NCBI RefSeq assembly: GCF_032401055.1
Contig: NZ_CP135529.1
Span: forward strand, 5,640,501 to 5,704,500
Origin: Tardiphaga sp. 709
Lineage (GTDB): Bacteria > Pseudomonadota > Alphaproteobacteria > Rhizobiales > Xanthobacteraceae
DNA: 64,000 nucleotides
Direction: 5' to 3'
Position 1 is the stretch's first letter. Each line of letters starts with the position of its first letter. The notes under the pieces are model-generated. The model was not told the origin of the DNA, made no database searches, and was given only the letters and a program-made list of their open reading frames with translations. Of this stretch, positions 17,107 through 25,755 are shown in pieces. The translations under genes were made by a program, and so were the position numbers.

Positions 17107-17526
17107 TCAGGGAGCGCTCCGGGCGACCCGAGGCGTCGCTGCAGGCTCAGTGGTCCTGGTTTTCTGGATTGCGTGACTGACCGGTAATTGCAGCACGGTT
17201 GCCTTCTGCCCGGGCCTCAGGTCTGTGACGAGAACAATCCTGCCATTTGAGAATTCCAGTGCGTCGTGGTGATTGTGATATTGGCCCATGTCAATTTGGC
17301 GAAAACGGGCTAGTCGATCGTTGACGTTGCGGCGAAACACCCATCCATCGACTCGGACGTTTTCTTCAAAAGCGATCTCGGTGCCAGGGCGAAGGCATAC
17401 CGCAACGTTTGGATCGTCGAAGCTTGCGAACCCTTTAGTTGTCGTCGAAGGAAATCTTGCCGATACCAACCTATCCGCCACCTCTGCGGGACGGTTGGCG
17501 ACCGCGTGCAGGCTGTAATCACACAT
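17107..17526 (-). CDS. Conserved hypothetical protein (MCDYSLHAV type)
   Basis: A 139-residue soluble protein beginning MCDYSLHAVANRPAEVAD. From memory, proteins with this start are common in Bradyrhizobium-group genomes, but no function is known to me. The start at 17526 follows AGGAGC. The middle has a basic-aromatic stretch (RVDGWVFRRNVNDRLARFRQ) and HNHHDALEF, possibly metal binding. The tail after residue 120 is low-complexity. A hairpin with T-rich flank follows the stop. Confidence 0.65.
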   Translation of the reverse strand: MCDYSLHAVANRPAEVADRLVSARFPSTTTKGFASFDDPNVAVCLRPGTEIAFEENVRVDGWVFRRNVNDRLARFRQIDMGQYHNHHDALEFSNGRIVLVTDLRPGQKATVLQLPVSHAIQKTRTTEPAATPRVARSAP

Positions 17527-17777
17527 GGATGCGCTCCTATGGACGGCCACCCAGCAAATGCTGCAACATCCGTGAGCCCCGTTGGTTGCAGCGCGGGGCA
17601 AAAAAAGCTGCCGGCCTAGGCGATCGACGCGGAATGCTGTGACAATTCGGCGCGGAATTCATGAGCCGGAGAGATAAGTCCATGCCGTGGGTGTGACCTA
17701 ATCGTTCTCCGCGGGCCTCGTTACACTGACCGGTGAAGGACCGAGTCCTGCTTCGGCCCACCTGACGAGCACCACGG

Positions 17778-19007
17778 ATGAAGATGACCGCGATATTGGC
17801 AACGGCACTTTCGACGATGATCGGAGAAGCCGTCGCGCAGGAACGGCAGACGGCCGCAGTTAAAGCCCCAGCCGACGTCAGAAGCATCACGCCCGAACTC
17901 GCCGATTACACCGAGAAACTGTTGTTCGGTCAGGTATGGGAACGTCCCGGCCTGTCGCAGCGCGACCGCAGCGTCGTCACGGTGGCGGCCTTGATCGCCG
18001 GCGGAAAGACCGCGCAACTCACGGGGCATCTCAATCGGGCCTTGGACAATGGCGTGAAGCCCGGCGAGCTCGCCGCGATCATCACGCATCTGGCGTTCTA
18101 TTCGGGCTGGCCGAATGCCATATCGGCGGTCACCGTCGCGAAGGATGTGTTCGACAAGCGCGGGATTGCTCAATCCGACCTCGTCGCTGCTGCGGGCGAG
18201 CGGATCAAGCTGGATGCCGAGAGTGAAGCCCGGCGCGCAGCGTCGGTGGACCGCGCGGTTGGCGATGTCATCCCCGGACTCGCGACCTATACCAACGATG
18301 TCCTGTTTGGCGACCTGTGGCGACGACCCGATTTGTCGCCGCGCGACCGCAGTCTGGTGACGATTTCCTCGCTGATCGCGACAGGCGAAGCAACGCAACT
18401 GCCGTTCCATCTGTCGCGAGGCATTGATAACGGGCTGACGAGAACCGAAATCTCGGAAACCATCACACATCTGGCATTCTATGCCGGATGGCCGAAGGCC
18501 ATGTCGGCGGTGCCGCTCGCGAAAGCGGCGTTCGAGACCGTCAACTCTCCGGCGCCAGTCAGGAAGGCCGAGGGCGAGGTCGAGATTCTCCGGAGCGGTT
18601 CGCAGCCGGACAGTGTCGGCGCTCCGGAAAATTTCACTGGCAAGGTCCGCGTCGGCTCGCGTTTCCAGCGCGCCGCTCCAGCCCGCATCGGCGGCGGCGT
18701 CGTGACCTTCGAGCCCGGTGCCCATACTGCGTGGCATACGCATCCACTGGGGCAGACGCTGATCGTCGTCACCGGCGCCGGGCTCGTTCAGCATGAAGGC
18801 GGCGACATCCAGACCATGAGCGCGGGCGACGTGGTCTGGATCCCTCCGGGCGTCAAGCACTGGCACGGCGCCTCGGCATCGTCGGGGATGAGCCATATCG
18901 CAATTGCCGAGGCTCAGGACGGAAAGTCGGTCGACTGGCTCGAGAAGGTGACCGACGAGCAGTACCGGATGCACCACGGTGCCAGTCAACCGAAAATGAA
19001 ACCGTAA
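17778..19007 (+). CDS. Secreted protein with two carboxymuconolactone-decarboxylase domains and a cupin
   Basis: A 409-residue protein with an N-terminal signal-like segment (MKMTAILATALS, cleavage near VAQE at 19-21). Residues about 37-120 and 160-245 are two CMD (AhpD-like) domains with matching cores (ERPGLSQRDRSVVTVAALIAGG against RRPDLSPRDRSLVTISSLIATG). They lack the AhpD Cys-x-x-Cys pair. Residues about 285-385 are a cupin of the mandelonitrile-lyase-like type, with metal ligands in HTAWHTHPLGQT and VKHWHG. It precedes iorAB by about 155 bases and may share its pathway. Reaction unknown. Confidence 0.82.
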   Translation: MKMTAILATALSTMIGEAVAQERQTAAVKAPADVRSITPELADYTEKLLFGQVWERPGLSQRDRSVVTVAALIAGGKTAQLTGHLNRALDNGVKPGELAAIITHLAFYSGWPNAISAVTVAKDVFDKRGIAQSDLVAAAGERIKLDAESEARRAASVDRAVGDVIPGLATYTNDVLFGDLWRRPDLSPRDRSLVTISSLIATGEATQLPFHLSRGIDNGLTRTEISETITHLAFYAGWPKAMSAVPLAKAAFETVNSPAPVRKAEGEVEILRSGSQPDSVGAPENFTGKVRVGSRFQRAAPARIGGGVVTFEPGAHTAWHTHPLGQTLIVVTGAGLVQHEGGDIQTMSAGDVVWIPPGVKHWHGASASSGMSHIAIAEAQDGKSVDWLEKVTDEQYRMHHGASQPKMKP

Positions 19008-19013
19008 TACGCA

Positions 19014-19130
19014 ATGGTGAAGTGCAGTTTACTTTCGATCGGCGTAGCGATCGTGACTTCTGCGGTGTCAGTCCAGCAGGACCGCGCCAGTATCGTGAGC
19101 TATCTCCAGACCCTGACCCTGCCCAATTAG
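19014..19130 (+). CDS. Possible 38-residue secreted peptide or gene remnant
   Basis: A short frame, ATG 19014, begins with a signal-like segment (MVKCSLLSIGVAIVTSAVS) and ends SIVSYLQTLTLPN. It starts 7 bases after the previous stop and ends 35 bases before iorA. The ending resembles the tail of a small cytochrome c helix, so it may be what is left of an electron-acceptor gene. Weakly supported. Confidence 0.25.
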   Translation: MVKCSLLSIGVAIVTSAVSVQQDRASIVSYLQTLTLPN

Positions 19131-19164
19131 CAATCGCAATATTGAACCCGATCGGGAGACCCGA

Positions 19165-19632
19165 ATGGCCAGACTCAACATCAACGGCAAGCTCCTCGAC
19201 GTGGATGTCGAAGAGGACACGCCCCTTTTGTGGGTGATCCGGGACCATGTCGGTCTCACTGGAACGAAATATGGATGCGGGGTTGGCCAGTGTGGCGCGT
19301 GCACGTTGCATGTCGATGGCGTCGCGACGCGCTCCTGCGCGCTGCCCGTGAGCGCGGTGACTGTGGATCAAAAGATCGTCACCATCGAAGGACTCGGTGC
19401 CGACAAGCAGCATCCGGTGCAGCAGGTCTGGGCCGAACTCGATGTCGCCCAATGCGGCTACTGCCAGGTCGGCATGATCATGGCGGTGTCATCACTGCTC
19501 GCGCAGAATGCGAAGCCGAGCGAGGACGATATCCGCTCGGAGATCTCGAACATCTGTCGTTGCGGCACCTATCCGGGGGTGCTGGCCGGCGTGCAACTCG
19601 CAGCGCAGCGCATGGCTGCGAACAAGGGCTGA
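19165..19632 (+). CDS. iorA: Isoquinoline 1-oxidoreductase-like alpha subunit (2Fe-2S)
   Basis: A 155-residue iron-sulfur subunit of the xanthine dehydrogenase family. The N-terminal plant-ferredoxin cluster uses Cys38, Cys43, Cys46 and Cys58 (GCGVGQCGAC...C); the C-terminal helical cluster uses Cys97, Cys100, Cys131 and Cys133 (QCGYCQ...CRCG). It passes electrons from the molybdenum subunit encoded next. There is no FAD subunit gene, as is typical for the two-subunit IorAB or aldehyde-dehydrogenase type, whose acceptor is usually a cytochrome. Confidence 0.9.
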   Translation: MARLNINGKLLDVDVEEDTPLLWVIRDHVGLTGTKYGCGVGQCGACTLHVDGVATRSCALPVSAVTVDQKIVTIEGLGADKQHPVQQVWAELDVAQCGYCQVGMIMAVSSLLAQNAKPSEDDIRSEISNICRCGTYPGVLAGVQLAAQRMAANKG

Positions 19633-19644
19633 GGGAATCGTGAC

Positions 19645-21837
19645 ATGAATACGAAAACTCTTTCACGCGGCGATGTTGCGCCCACCAGCGTCTCACGTCG
19701 TGGTTTCCTCGCCAGTGCCGCCGCTGCCTCCTTCGTGCTCGGCTTCACGATTCCGCCGCGCATGAACGCAGCGGCGCAAGGGGCGACTGCCGAGGTCAAT
19801 GCCTGGGTGGTGATCCATCCTGACGACAGCATCCAGATCCGCATCGCCCGCGCCGAAATGGGGCAGGGGTCGCTGACGGGCCTTGCGCAGCTTGTCGCGG
19901 AAGAGCTCGAATGCGACTGGAGCAAGGTCGGCTTCGACCTGGTATCGCCGCATGAGAACCTGAAGCGCGGCAAGGTGTGGCGCGACATGTCCACCGGCGG
20001 CTCGCGCGCGATCCGTGGCTCGCAGGAATATGTGCGCACGGCCGGTGCCGCCGCCCGTTCGATGCTGGTCCAGGCCGCGGCGCAAGGCTGGGGCGTCAAG
20101 CCCGAGGAATGCACCGTCGTCAAGGGCATCATCACCCACGGGGCAAGCAAGCGCAGCACGACCTATGGGGCTGTCGCCGCCGCGGCGAACAAGATCACGC
20201 CGCCTGCGCAGGTCCAGCTCAAGGATCCCAAGACATGGACCATCGCCGGACAGCCGCTGAAGCGGCTGGACACGCGCGACAAGCTGAACGGCTCGCTGGT
20301 CTACGGCATGGACATCCGGATGCCCGGCATGCTGGTGGCGATCCCGAAGGCGTGTCCCGTGCATGGTGGCAAGCTGAAGAGCTTTGATGCTGCCGCGGTA
20401 TCCAAGATGCGCGGCGTGAAGCATGTGCTGCGGGTCGACGATGAAACCGTCGCCGTGGTCGCTGATACATTCTGGCGCGCCAAGACCGCACTCGACGCAT
20501 TGCCAGTGGTTTGGGACGAAGGAGATAGTGCGAAGGTTTCGAGCGAGACTATCGCCGCGAAGTTGCGCGAAGGGCTCTCCGCCGAAACGAACTTCGTTGG
20601 CAACAAGACGGGCGATGCGAAAGTTGTGCTGGCCAAGGCAATCCGCATCATCGAGGCGGATTACAGCTTCCCGTACCAGAACCACGCCCCCATGGAGGTG
20701 ATGTCGGCTACCATCCGCTGGACGCCCGAACGCTGCGAGATGTGGGGCCCCACCCAGGTCGCCGAAGCGGCGCTCGAAGCCGTGGCCGCCGCGTCCGGCC
20801 TGCCGATCGAATCCTGCATGGTTCATCCGATGCGGATCGGCGGCAGCTTTGGCCGACGCCTCTTCACCGACTATGTGCGGATGGCTGTGCTGATCGCCAA
20901 GCAGATCCCCGACGTGCCCGTGAAGATGATGTGGACGCGCGAGGAAGACATGGTGCAGGGCCGCTTCCACCCGGTCACCCAGTGCCGCATGCGCGCGGCG
21001 CTCGATCCGGCGGGGAATGTCGAAGCGCTTCATATGCGCATTTCCGGCCAGTCGATCATGGCCTATATGCGCCCGTCGGTCATGACGGCGAATGGCGATC
21101 CCTTCGCATTCCAGGGCCTGATGCCGGGCGGTGCCGAAATGGCGATCGGCTACACATTCCCGAATCTCCTGATCGATCATGCGATGTACAATCCGCATGT
21201 ACGACCCGGCGCCTGGCGCGGAGTGAACCTGAATCAGAACGCTGTCTATCTCGAATGCTTCGTCGATGAATTAGCCCATGCCACCGGTCAGGACCCGCTC
21301 GTGTTCCGGCGCAAGCTGATGGCCAATCACCCGAAGCATCTCGCCGTGCTGGAAGCGGCTGCGACGGGCATCGGCTGGGACAGCAAGCCGGCGGCGGGCG
21401 TCTATCGCGGCCTAGCCCAGGTCATGGGTTTTGGCAGTTATGTCGCCGCCGCGGCGGAAGTCTCGGTGACCAAGGGGCGCCTCAGGATCCACCGGATCGT
21501 TGCCGCCACGGATCCCGGCCATGTCGTCAATCCGCAGCAGATCGAGGCGCAGATCGCAGGCTCTTTTGTCTATGGTCTCTCCGCAATGCTCTATGGCGAG
21601 TGTACCGTGAAGGACGGCCGGATCGAGCAGGAGAACTTCGACAGCTACAACGTGATGCGGCTCGACGAGATGCCGGAGGTGAAAGTGATCACGGTGCCGT
21701 CAGGTGGCTTCTGGGGTGGTGTCGGCGAGCCGACGATCGCAGTCGCTGCACCCGCAGTGCTGAATGCTGTCTTCGCTGCCACCGGAAAACGAGTCCGGAA
21801 TTTGCCGCTCAAGAACATCGACCTTGGAACGAGCTGA
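19645..21837 (+). CDS. iorB: Isoquinoline 1-oxidoreductase-like beta subunit (molybdopterin)
   Basis: A 730-residue molybdenum hydroxylase subunit. A twin-Arg signal (SRRGFLASAAAASFVLGF, Arg18-Arg19) suggests Tat export, so the enzyme works in the periplasm. The molybdopterin-binding regions follow: GQGSLTGLAQLVAEEL near 70-90, repeated again in the C-half (RIGGSFGRRL near 395, RPGAWRGVN near 520, GGVGEPTIAVAAPAV near 690). It pairs with IorA twelve bases upstream. Substrates of the family are N-heterocycles and aldehydes; which applies is unknown. Confidence 0.9.
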   Translation: MNTKTLSRGDVAPTSVSRRGFLASAAAASFVLGFTIPPRMNAAAQGATAEVNAWVVIHPDDSIQIRIARAEMGQGSLTGLAQLVAEELECDWSKVGFDLVSPHENLKRGKVWRDMSTGGSRAIRGSQEYVRTAGAAARSMLVQAAAQGWGVKPEECTVVKGIITHGASKRSTTYGAVAAAANKITPPAQVQLKDPKTWTIAGQPLKRLDTRDKLNGSLVYGMDIRMPGMLVAIPKACPVHGGKLKSFDAAAVSKMRGVKHVLRVDDETVAVVADTFWRAKTALDALPVVWDEGDSAKVSSETIAAKLREGLSAETNFVGNKTGDAKVVLAKAIRIIEADYSFPYQNHAPMEVMSATIRWTPERCEMWGPTQVAEAALEAVAAASGLPIESCMVHPMRIGGSFGRRLFTDYVRMAVLIAKQIPDVPVKMMWTREEDMVQGRFHPVTQCRMRAALDPAGNVEALHMRISGQSIMAYMRPSVMTANGDPFAFQGLMPGGAEMAIGYTFPNLLIDHAMYNPHVRPGAWRGVNLNQNAVYLECFVDELAHATGQDPLVFRRKLMANHPKHLAVLEAAATGIGWDSKPAAGVYRGLAQVMGFGSYVAAAAEVSVTKGRLRIHRIVAATDPGHVVNPQQIEAQIAGSFVYGLSAMLYGECTVKDGRIEQENFDSYNVMRLDEMPEVKVITVPSGGFWGGVGEPTIAVAAPAVLNAVFAATGKRVRNLPLKNIDLGTS

Positions 21838-21978
21838 GAAGGGCAGTCGGCTTCGTGAGAGCGACCGCATTTGGATATGATGTCCGCTTCTGGCGACGGG
21901 CTCAACCGGTCGGCGCAACACTCTCATCTTTTAGCAAAGATGGGGTGTGAGCATGAAACAGCGACGTTGCATTTATTA

Positions 21979-22017
21979 CTTGGCGGCCCAGTGATCTGAG
22001 ATCTGGGCCGCGCCAAG
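21979..22017. terminator. Stable hairpin downstream of iorB
   Basis: CTTGGCGGCCCAG (21979-21991) pairs with CTGGGCCGCGCCAAG (22003-22017) with a two-base bulge. T-runs lie on both sides but not immediately adjacent, so terminator function between the convergent iorB and the small gene at 22041 is a guess. Confidence 0.45.
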
Positions 22018-22040
22018 CAGGCGCTCAGTCTTTTTTGACG

Positions 22041-22223
22041 CTAGTGAGGCATCCACATCGTTGTCGCCTGATCGCTCGCCTCGTATTGCTCAAGGCGATC
22101 GGCTTCCTGGCGATATGCGTGCGATGCTTCGACAAGTCGCGTGACAGTGACCGCATCCAGAATAGTCTTTGCCAACCGTTCGGCGCGGATCGCTTGTTCC
22201 CTGAGATATTGAACCCTGGTCAT
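22041..22223 (-). CDS. Small conserved hypothetical protein
   Basis: A 60-residue, highly charged helical protein (MTRVQYLREQAIRAERLAK...). GAGGG lies just upstream of the ATG. From memory, small proteins of this MTRxQYLREQAxRAERLA type recur in Bradyrhizobium-group genomes; no function is known. Confidence 0.6.
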   Translation of the reverse strand: MTRVQYLREQAIRAERLAKTILDAVTVTRLVEASHAYRQEADRLEQYEASDQATTMWMPH

Positions 22224-22493
22224 CTGCTGCCCTCACACTTGCCGATACAAGTTGAGTCAATTTCGATCGTTCCCAGCCTGTTCCCAGATGCTTAACGGAT
22301 CGTAAGCGGCGCTGGATTCGCAGTGAAGATTGTCCTGATTGTGGTAAACGCGGCGGCGTCGACCCTAATACTCCCGCGCAAACGGACATTCACGTTAGGC
22401 CCGAACATTTCGCCTGAGGTGGTAGGCATGTAAATCGCCTTCACCCTCGTTATTCGCACCGTTGCTATCCCCGGTTCAAACGGGGAGATCGCA

Positions 22494-22850
22494 ATGTCGG
22501 AGAATGCAGGCGTCGCCAAGCGGCTAGAGAAATTTCCGGCTTTCGACGGCTTTCGGGGGATTGGCGTGGTGGTGTTTACCCAATCACGCGTTTGCTGCTG
22601 CGCGAACGGGCCAAGACCGGCCGCATCTCCTTCAAGGACTTCTATATGCGCCGGGCGCTGCGCATCTTCCCGGTCTATTACCTCACGGTGCTCGTCTGCT
22701 ACTTCATCTTCAGATTGGGTCCGGCGGATACGCTGAGCCTTCTGACCTACACGTTCAATTTCTATCATCCACTGCATGCGGTGCCGAACCCGCTGGAACA
22801 CACCTGGTCATTGTCGGTGGAGGAGCGTTTCCGCTGGCCGCATCAGTTGC
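22494..22850 (+). pseudogene. Acyltransferase-3 family remnant
   Basis: An acyltransferase gene broken at least twice. The start MSENAGVAKRLEKFPAFDGFRG is the usual N-terminus. The next conserved part, LLLRERAKTGRISFKDFYMRRALRIFPVYYL up to HTWSLSVEE, is in another frame from about 22583, so some 60 codons are missing between them. After LSVEE (about 22822) similarity ends and the rest of the roughly 350-residue protein is gone. A 17-base near-direct repeat (GCGAGTCTTGACGAAG / GCAAGACTTGACGAAG) at about 22957-22993 lies just beyond. This is true decay, not a single indel. Confidence 0.8.
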
Positions 22851-23060
22851 AACCAAGGCGCGAAGCCGCCGTGATCGGTCTCGGTGACGTGCGCGTGGTG
22901 ACAGGTGTCGTCGATTGGGGAGGACGAAACCGGTCTGCCGGGACCATGTAGCGAGGGGCGAGTCTTGACGAAGAAGGGCAAGACTTGACGAAGCGTCGCG
23001 GCTGCTTCTCATTGGCTGGCAGCACGGCGATAGTCCGTGCCAGCTTGGAGGTCTCGCCCG

Positions 23061-23711
23061 ATGATCACGCTCTATCACTGCGCCCGCGCGCGCTCGTTCC
23101 GCCCGCTATGGACGCTTGAAGAGCTCGGGCTACCCTATGAGCTGAAGATGCTGCCGTTCCCGCCGCGTGTCTTTGCCAAGGAATATCTCGGCATCAATCC
23201 GCTCGGCACTATCCCGCTGATGCTCGATGGCGAGATCCGGATGACGGAATCGGCGGCGATCGCGCAATATCTGGTGACCAAATACGGCCCGACGCCGCTG
23301 GCCGTCGGCATCGACGAGCCGGACTACGGCCCGTTCCTGAACTGGCTGCATTTCGGCGAGGCGACGCTGACCTTCCCGCAGGCACTGGTGCTGCGCTATT
23401 CGAAGCTCGAGCCGGAGGAGCGCCGTCATCCGCAGGTGGTCGAGGACTATTCGAAATTCTTCCTTGGCCGGCTGCGCGTGATCGAGACCATCACGACCGA
23501 CAACGACTATATCTGCGCCGGCCGTTTCACCGCTGCGGACATTTCCGTCGGCTATGCGCTGATGCTGGCCAGCCGCCTCGGGCTTGCATCGCAATTCGGG
23601 CCGAGTGTCACAGCCTATTGGGCGCGATTGCAGCAGCGCGAGGGTTACCTGCGCGCGGTTGAGTCCGAGAACCGCGCCGGCGACGCGTTGGGTTTGGAGC
23701 GCCGCTTCTGA
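23061..23711 (+). CDS. Glutathione S-transferase family protein
   Basis: A 216-residue cytosolic protein. The N-terminal thioredoxin-like domain (MITLYHCARARSFRPLWTLEEL) has a Ser/Arg near position 10-12 where the glutathione-activating residue sits, and TESAAIAQYLV supplies the conserved gamma-glutamyl contact. The C-terminal helical domain includes the FTAADISVGYAL motif. ATG 23061 is the family-typical start. The crotonase gene follows by 44 bases and may be co-transcribed. Substrate unknown. Confidence 0.88.
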   Translation: MITLYHCARARSFRPLWTLEELGLPYELKMLPFPPRVFAKEYLGINPLGTIPLMLDGEIRMTESAAIAQYLVTKYGPTPLAVGIDEPDYGPFLNWLHFGEATLTFPQALVLRYSKLEPEERRHPQVVEDYSKFFLGRLRVIETITTDNDYICAGRFTAADISVGYALMLASRLGLASQFGPSVTAYWARLQQREGYLRAVESENRAGDALGLERRF

Positions 23712-23755
23712 GCGGCTATACCAGCCGCATCAACTTCAACCAAGCGAGCAGACCG

Positions 23756-24535
23756 ATGGCCGATGATAGCGTAATCTTGGAGAAGAAGGGCGCCGCACTC
23801 TGGATCACCATCAACCGGCCGGAGAAGCGCAATGCCATGAATGGCGATGTCATCGCCGGCATTGCCAACGGCTATCGCACCGCCCACGAGGATGCGGGCA
23901 TACGGGTGATCGTTCTGACCGGAGCGGGCGAGAAGGCGTTCTGCGCCGGCGCTGATCTGGCGAATGCGGGTGCGGCCTTCTCGATGGATTTCTCCAAGCC
24001 CAATGGGGATCTCGCCGATCTGATGCGGCTGTCGCAAAACGCCACCAAACCCGCGATCGCCCGCGTTAACGGCGTCTGCATGGCCGGTGGCATGGGGTTG
24101 CTGTGCATGACCGACATGGCGGTGGCCGCGGACAACGTGATCTTCGGTTTGCCCGAGGTGAAGGTCGGCGTGTTTCCGATGCAGGTGCTGGCGCTGCTGC
24201 AGTCCATTGCACCACGTCGCCTGGTCAACGAATGGTGCATCACCGGCGAGCCGTTCGACGCGCAGACCGCGCTTGGCGCTGGCCTGCTGAATCACGTGGT
24301 GCCGGCGGCCGAGCTAGACGGCAAGGTCGACTGGCTGATCTCGCGCATCACCGACAAGTCGCCGACCGCGATCCGCCGCGGCAAATATGCGATGCGCGCC
24401 ATCGCGGCGATGTCGTTCGACGAGAGTATTGCCTATACCGAAAGCCAGATCGCGATCCTGTCGATGACTGAGGATGCGAAAGAAGGCCTCAAGGCGTTTG
24501 GCGAGAAGCGCAAGCCGGTGTGGCCAGGGAAGTAA
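23756..24535 (+). CDS. Enoyl-CoA hydratase/isomerase family protein
   Basis: A 259-residue crotonase-fold enzyme. It shows NRPEKRNAMN near residue 20, AFCAGADL near 62 and NGVCMAGGMGLLCM near 105 forming the oxyanion hole, and LPEVKVGVFPM near 133 with the position of a catalytic Glu. The reaction on acyl-CoA (hydration, isomerisation or other) cannot be fixed from sequence. It is preceded by a GST gene. Confidence 0.88.
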   Translation: MADDSVILEKKGAALWITINRPEKRNAMNGDVIAGIANGYRTAHEDAGIRVIVLTGAGEKAFCAGADLANAGAAFSMDFSKPNGDLADLMRLSQNATKPAIARVNGVCMAGGMGLLCMTDMAVAADNVIFGLPEVKVGVFPMQVLALLQSIAPRRLVNEWCITGEPFDAQTALGAGLLNHVVPAAELDGKVDWLISRITDKSPTAIRRGKYAMRAIAAMSFDESIAYTESQIAILSMTEDAKEGLKAFGEKRKPVWPGK

Positions 24536-24571
24536 TATGCGTGCGACGGCGGCCGCCAGAGCAAGCGGCGG

Positions 24572-24682
24572 TTATCGAAATCCCATGCCGGTCGAGAGCT
24601 GAACCGCGATCAGGAAAACGCCGCCCGCAATTGGCAGGCTGACCAAACGCAAAATCTGGTTGAACGAAGCCATCTGAGCCAT
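24572..24682 (-). CDS. Possible 36-residue membrane peptide
   Basis: A short frame with one hydrophobic helix (ILRLVSLPIAGGVFLIAVQL) after a polar start MAQMASFNQ. It occupies most of the gap between the crotonase and metallophosphoesterase genes. No good ribosome site is seen, so support rests only on the composition. Confidence 0.3.
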   Translation of the reverse strand: MAQMASFNQILRLVSLPIAGGVFLIAVQLSTGMGFR

Positions 24683-24779
24683 CCATGACGTTAGCCTCGA
24701 GGCTGACTATGGATGTTTATGCTTAATCGCAGGTAAATGTGTCCGCAGTCTATGGTTGCGACGTTAGTGTCTCGGCGCG

Positions 24780-25748
24780 CTATCGGCGCTCGCTCTGTAA
24801 GCGGTGCAGCGTCACTTCCGGCGGGCAGTTCAGTCGCACCGGGAGCAGGCTGGTGCCGACGCCGACGGACGTATAGCCGGCCATGCCTTCATGGCGCCAT
24901 GCGCCGTTGCCCATATGGCGTGGCAACACGGCTTCCAGCTTGATGGCATAGCCGCCGGGCAGGCAGAGCTGGCCGCCATGGGTGTGGCCGCTCAACATCA
25001 GATCGAAATCGTGCTCGGCCGCCTCGGCATAGGTCTCGGGCGTGTGCGACAGCAGGATCGAGAAGGCGTCCGTCGGAATTTGCGATGCAACCTTCGGGAT
25101 GTCGTCGGCGAGATAGAAATGCGGATCGTCGACACCGGCGAGATAGATGTTGTCATCGCCGCGGGTGATGGTCTCGCATTCGTTGAACATCATGCGGATG
25201 CCCATGGCTTCCAGCGCCGGCGTCATGCGGATACTGTCGTGATTGCCGAGAACGCCATAGACGGAATCGCGCAGCTTCGCGCGCAGTTCACCGACACCTT
25301 CGGTGGCGCGCTGATACGGCCCATAGGTCTTGCCGCGATAGTCGCCGGTCAGCACACAGATGTCGTAATCGAGATCGCCGACGAAGGAGATCAGGTGGCG
25401 CAGCGCATCCTCGCTGAGATCGACGTGGAGATCGCTGATATGCAGGATCGTGAAGCCGTCGAACGCGGCGGGCAGGCGCGGTGAGGCGACGATATTCTCG
25501 CGGACCAACACGCGGTTAGCCTCGCGGCGGGCGCGGCCATAGAGGCCGGCGAGTTGCAGCGCGGTGCGGACGATCGGCGGTGCGGTGAGCCAGTTCTCGA
25601 GATTGAAGAACAGGCGGCCTTGGCCGAACAGCTGGTGATCGCGATGGGTCTCGATCTCCAGCCGTGCCTGCACATGCGCATCCCCGATACGGTCGATCAG
25701 CGGGCGGAGCGCGCTGTCGTCGATCGGGGGATGCGGTGGCTGAGTCAA
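24780..25748 (-). CDS. Metallophosphoesterase
   Basis: A calcineurin-like phosphoesterase of about 322 residues. The metal-binding motifs are in order: HISDLHVDL, LTGDYRG, GNHDSIR, LLSHTPE and SGHTHGGQLCLP. The YaeI/LpxH-like arrangement suggests phosphodiester or pyrophosphate hydrolysis. The start is uncertain: TTG 25748 fits just after the stop of the upstream gene (25756), while the longer frame to 25874 runs through that gene. It is probably co-transcribed with the GlcG-like gene. Confidence 0.85.
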   Translation of the reverse strand: MTQPPHPPIDDSALRPLIDRIGDAHVQARLEIETHRDHQLFGQGRLFFNLENWLTAPPIVRTALQLAGLYGRARREANRVLVRENIVASPRLPAAFDGFTILHISDLHVDLSEDALRHLISFVGDLDYDICVLTGDYRGKTYGPYQRATEGVGELRAKLRDSVYGVLGNHDSIRMTPALEAMGIRMMFNECETITRGDDNIYLAGVDDPHFYLADDIPKVASQIPTDAFSILLSHTPETYAEAAEHDFDLMLSGHTHGGQLCLPGGYAIKLEAVLPRHMGNGAWRHEGMAGYTSVGVGTSLLPVRLNCPPEVTLHRLQSERR

Positions 25749-25755
25749 CGTCGAT

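Noticed and set aside
15767-17700. Integrative element after tRNA-Lys
   Set aside because: No integrase, no repeat of the tRNA end and no mobility genes were found in the window.
17721-18989. Minus-strand frame of 422 codons opposite the CMD-cupin gene
   Set aside because: A shadow frame of high-GC coding DNA; the + frame has clear CMD and cupin motifs.
19693-21198. Minus-strand frame of 501 codons opposite iorB
   Set aside because: Antisense shadow rich in His and Arg; iorB on the + strand is strongly supported.
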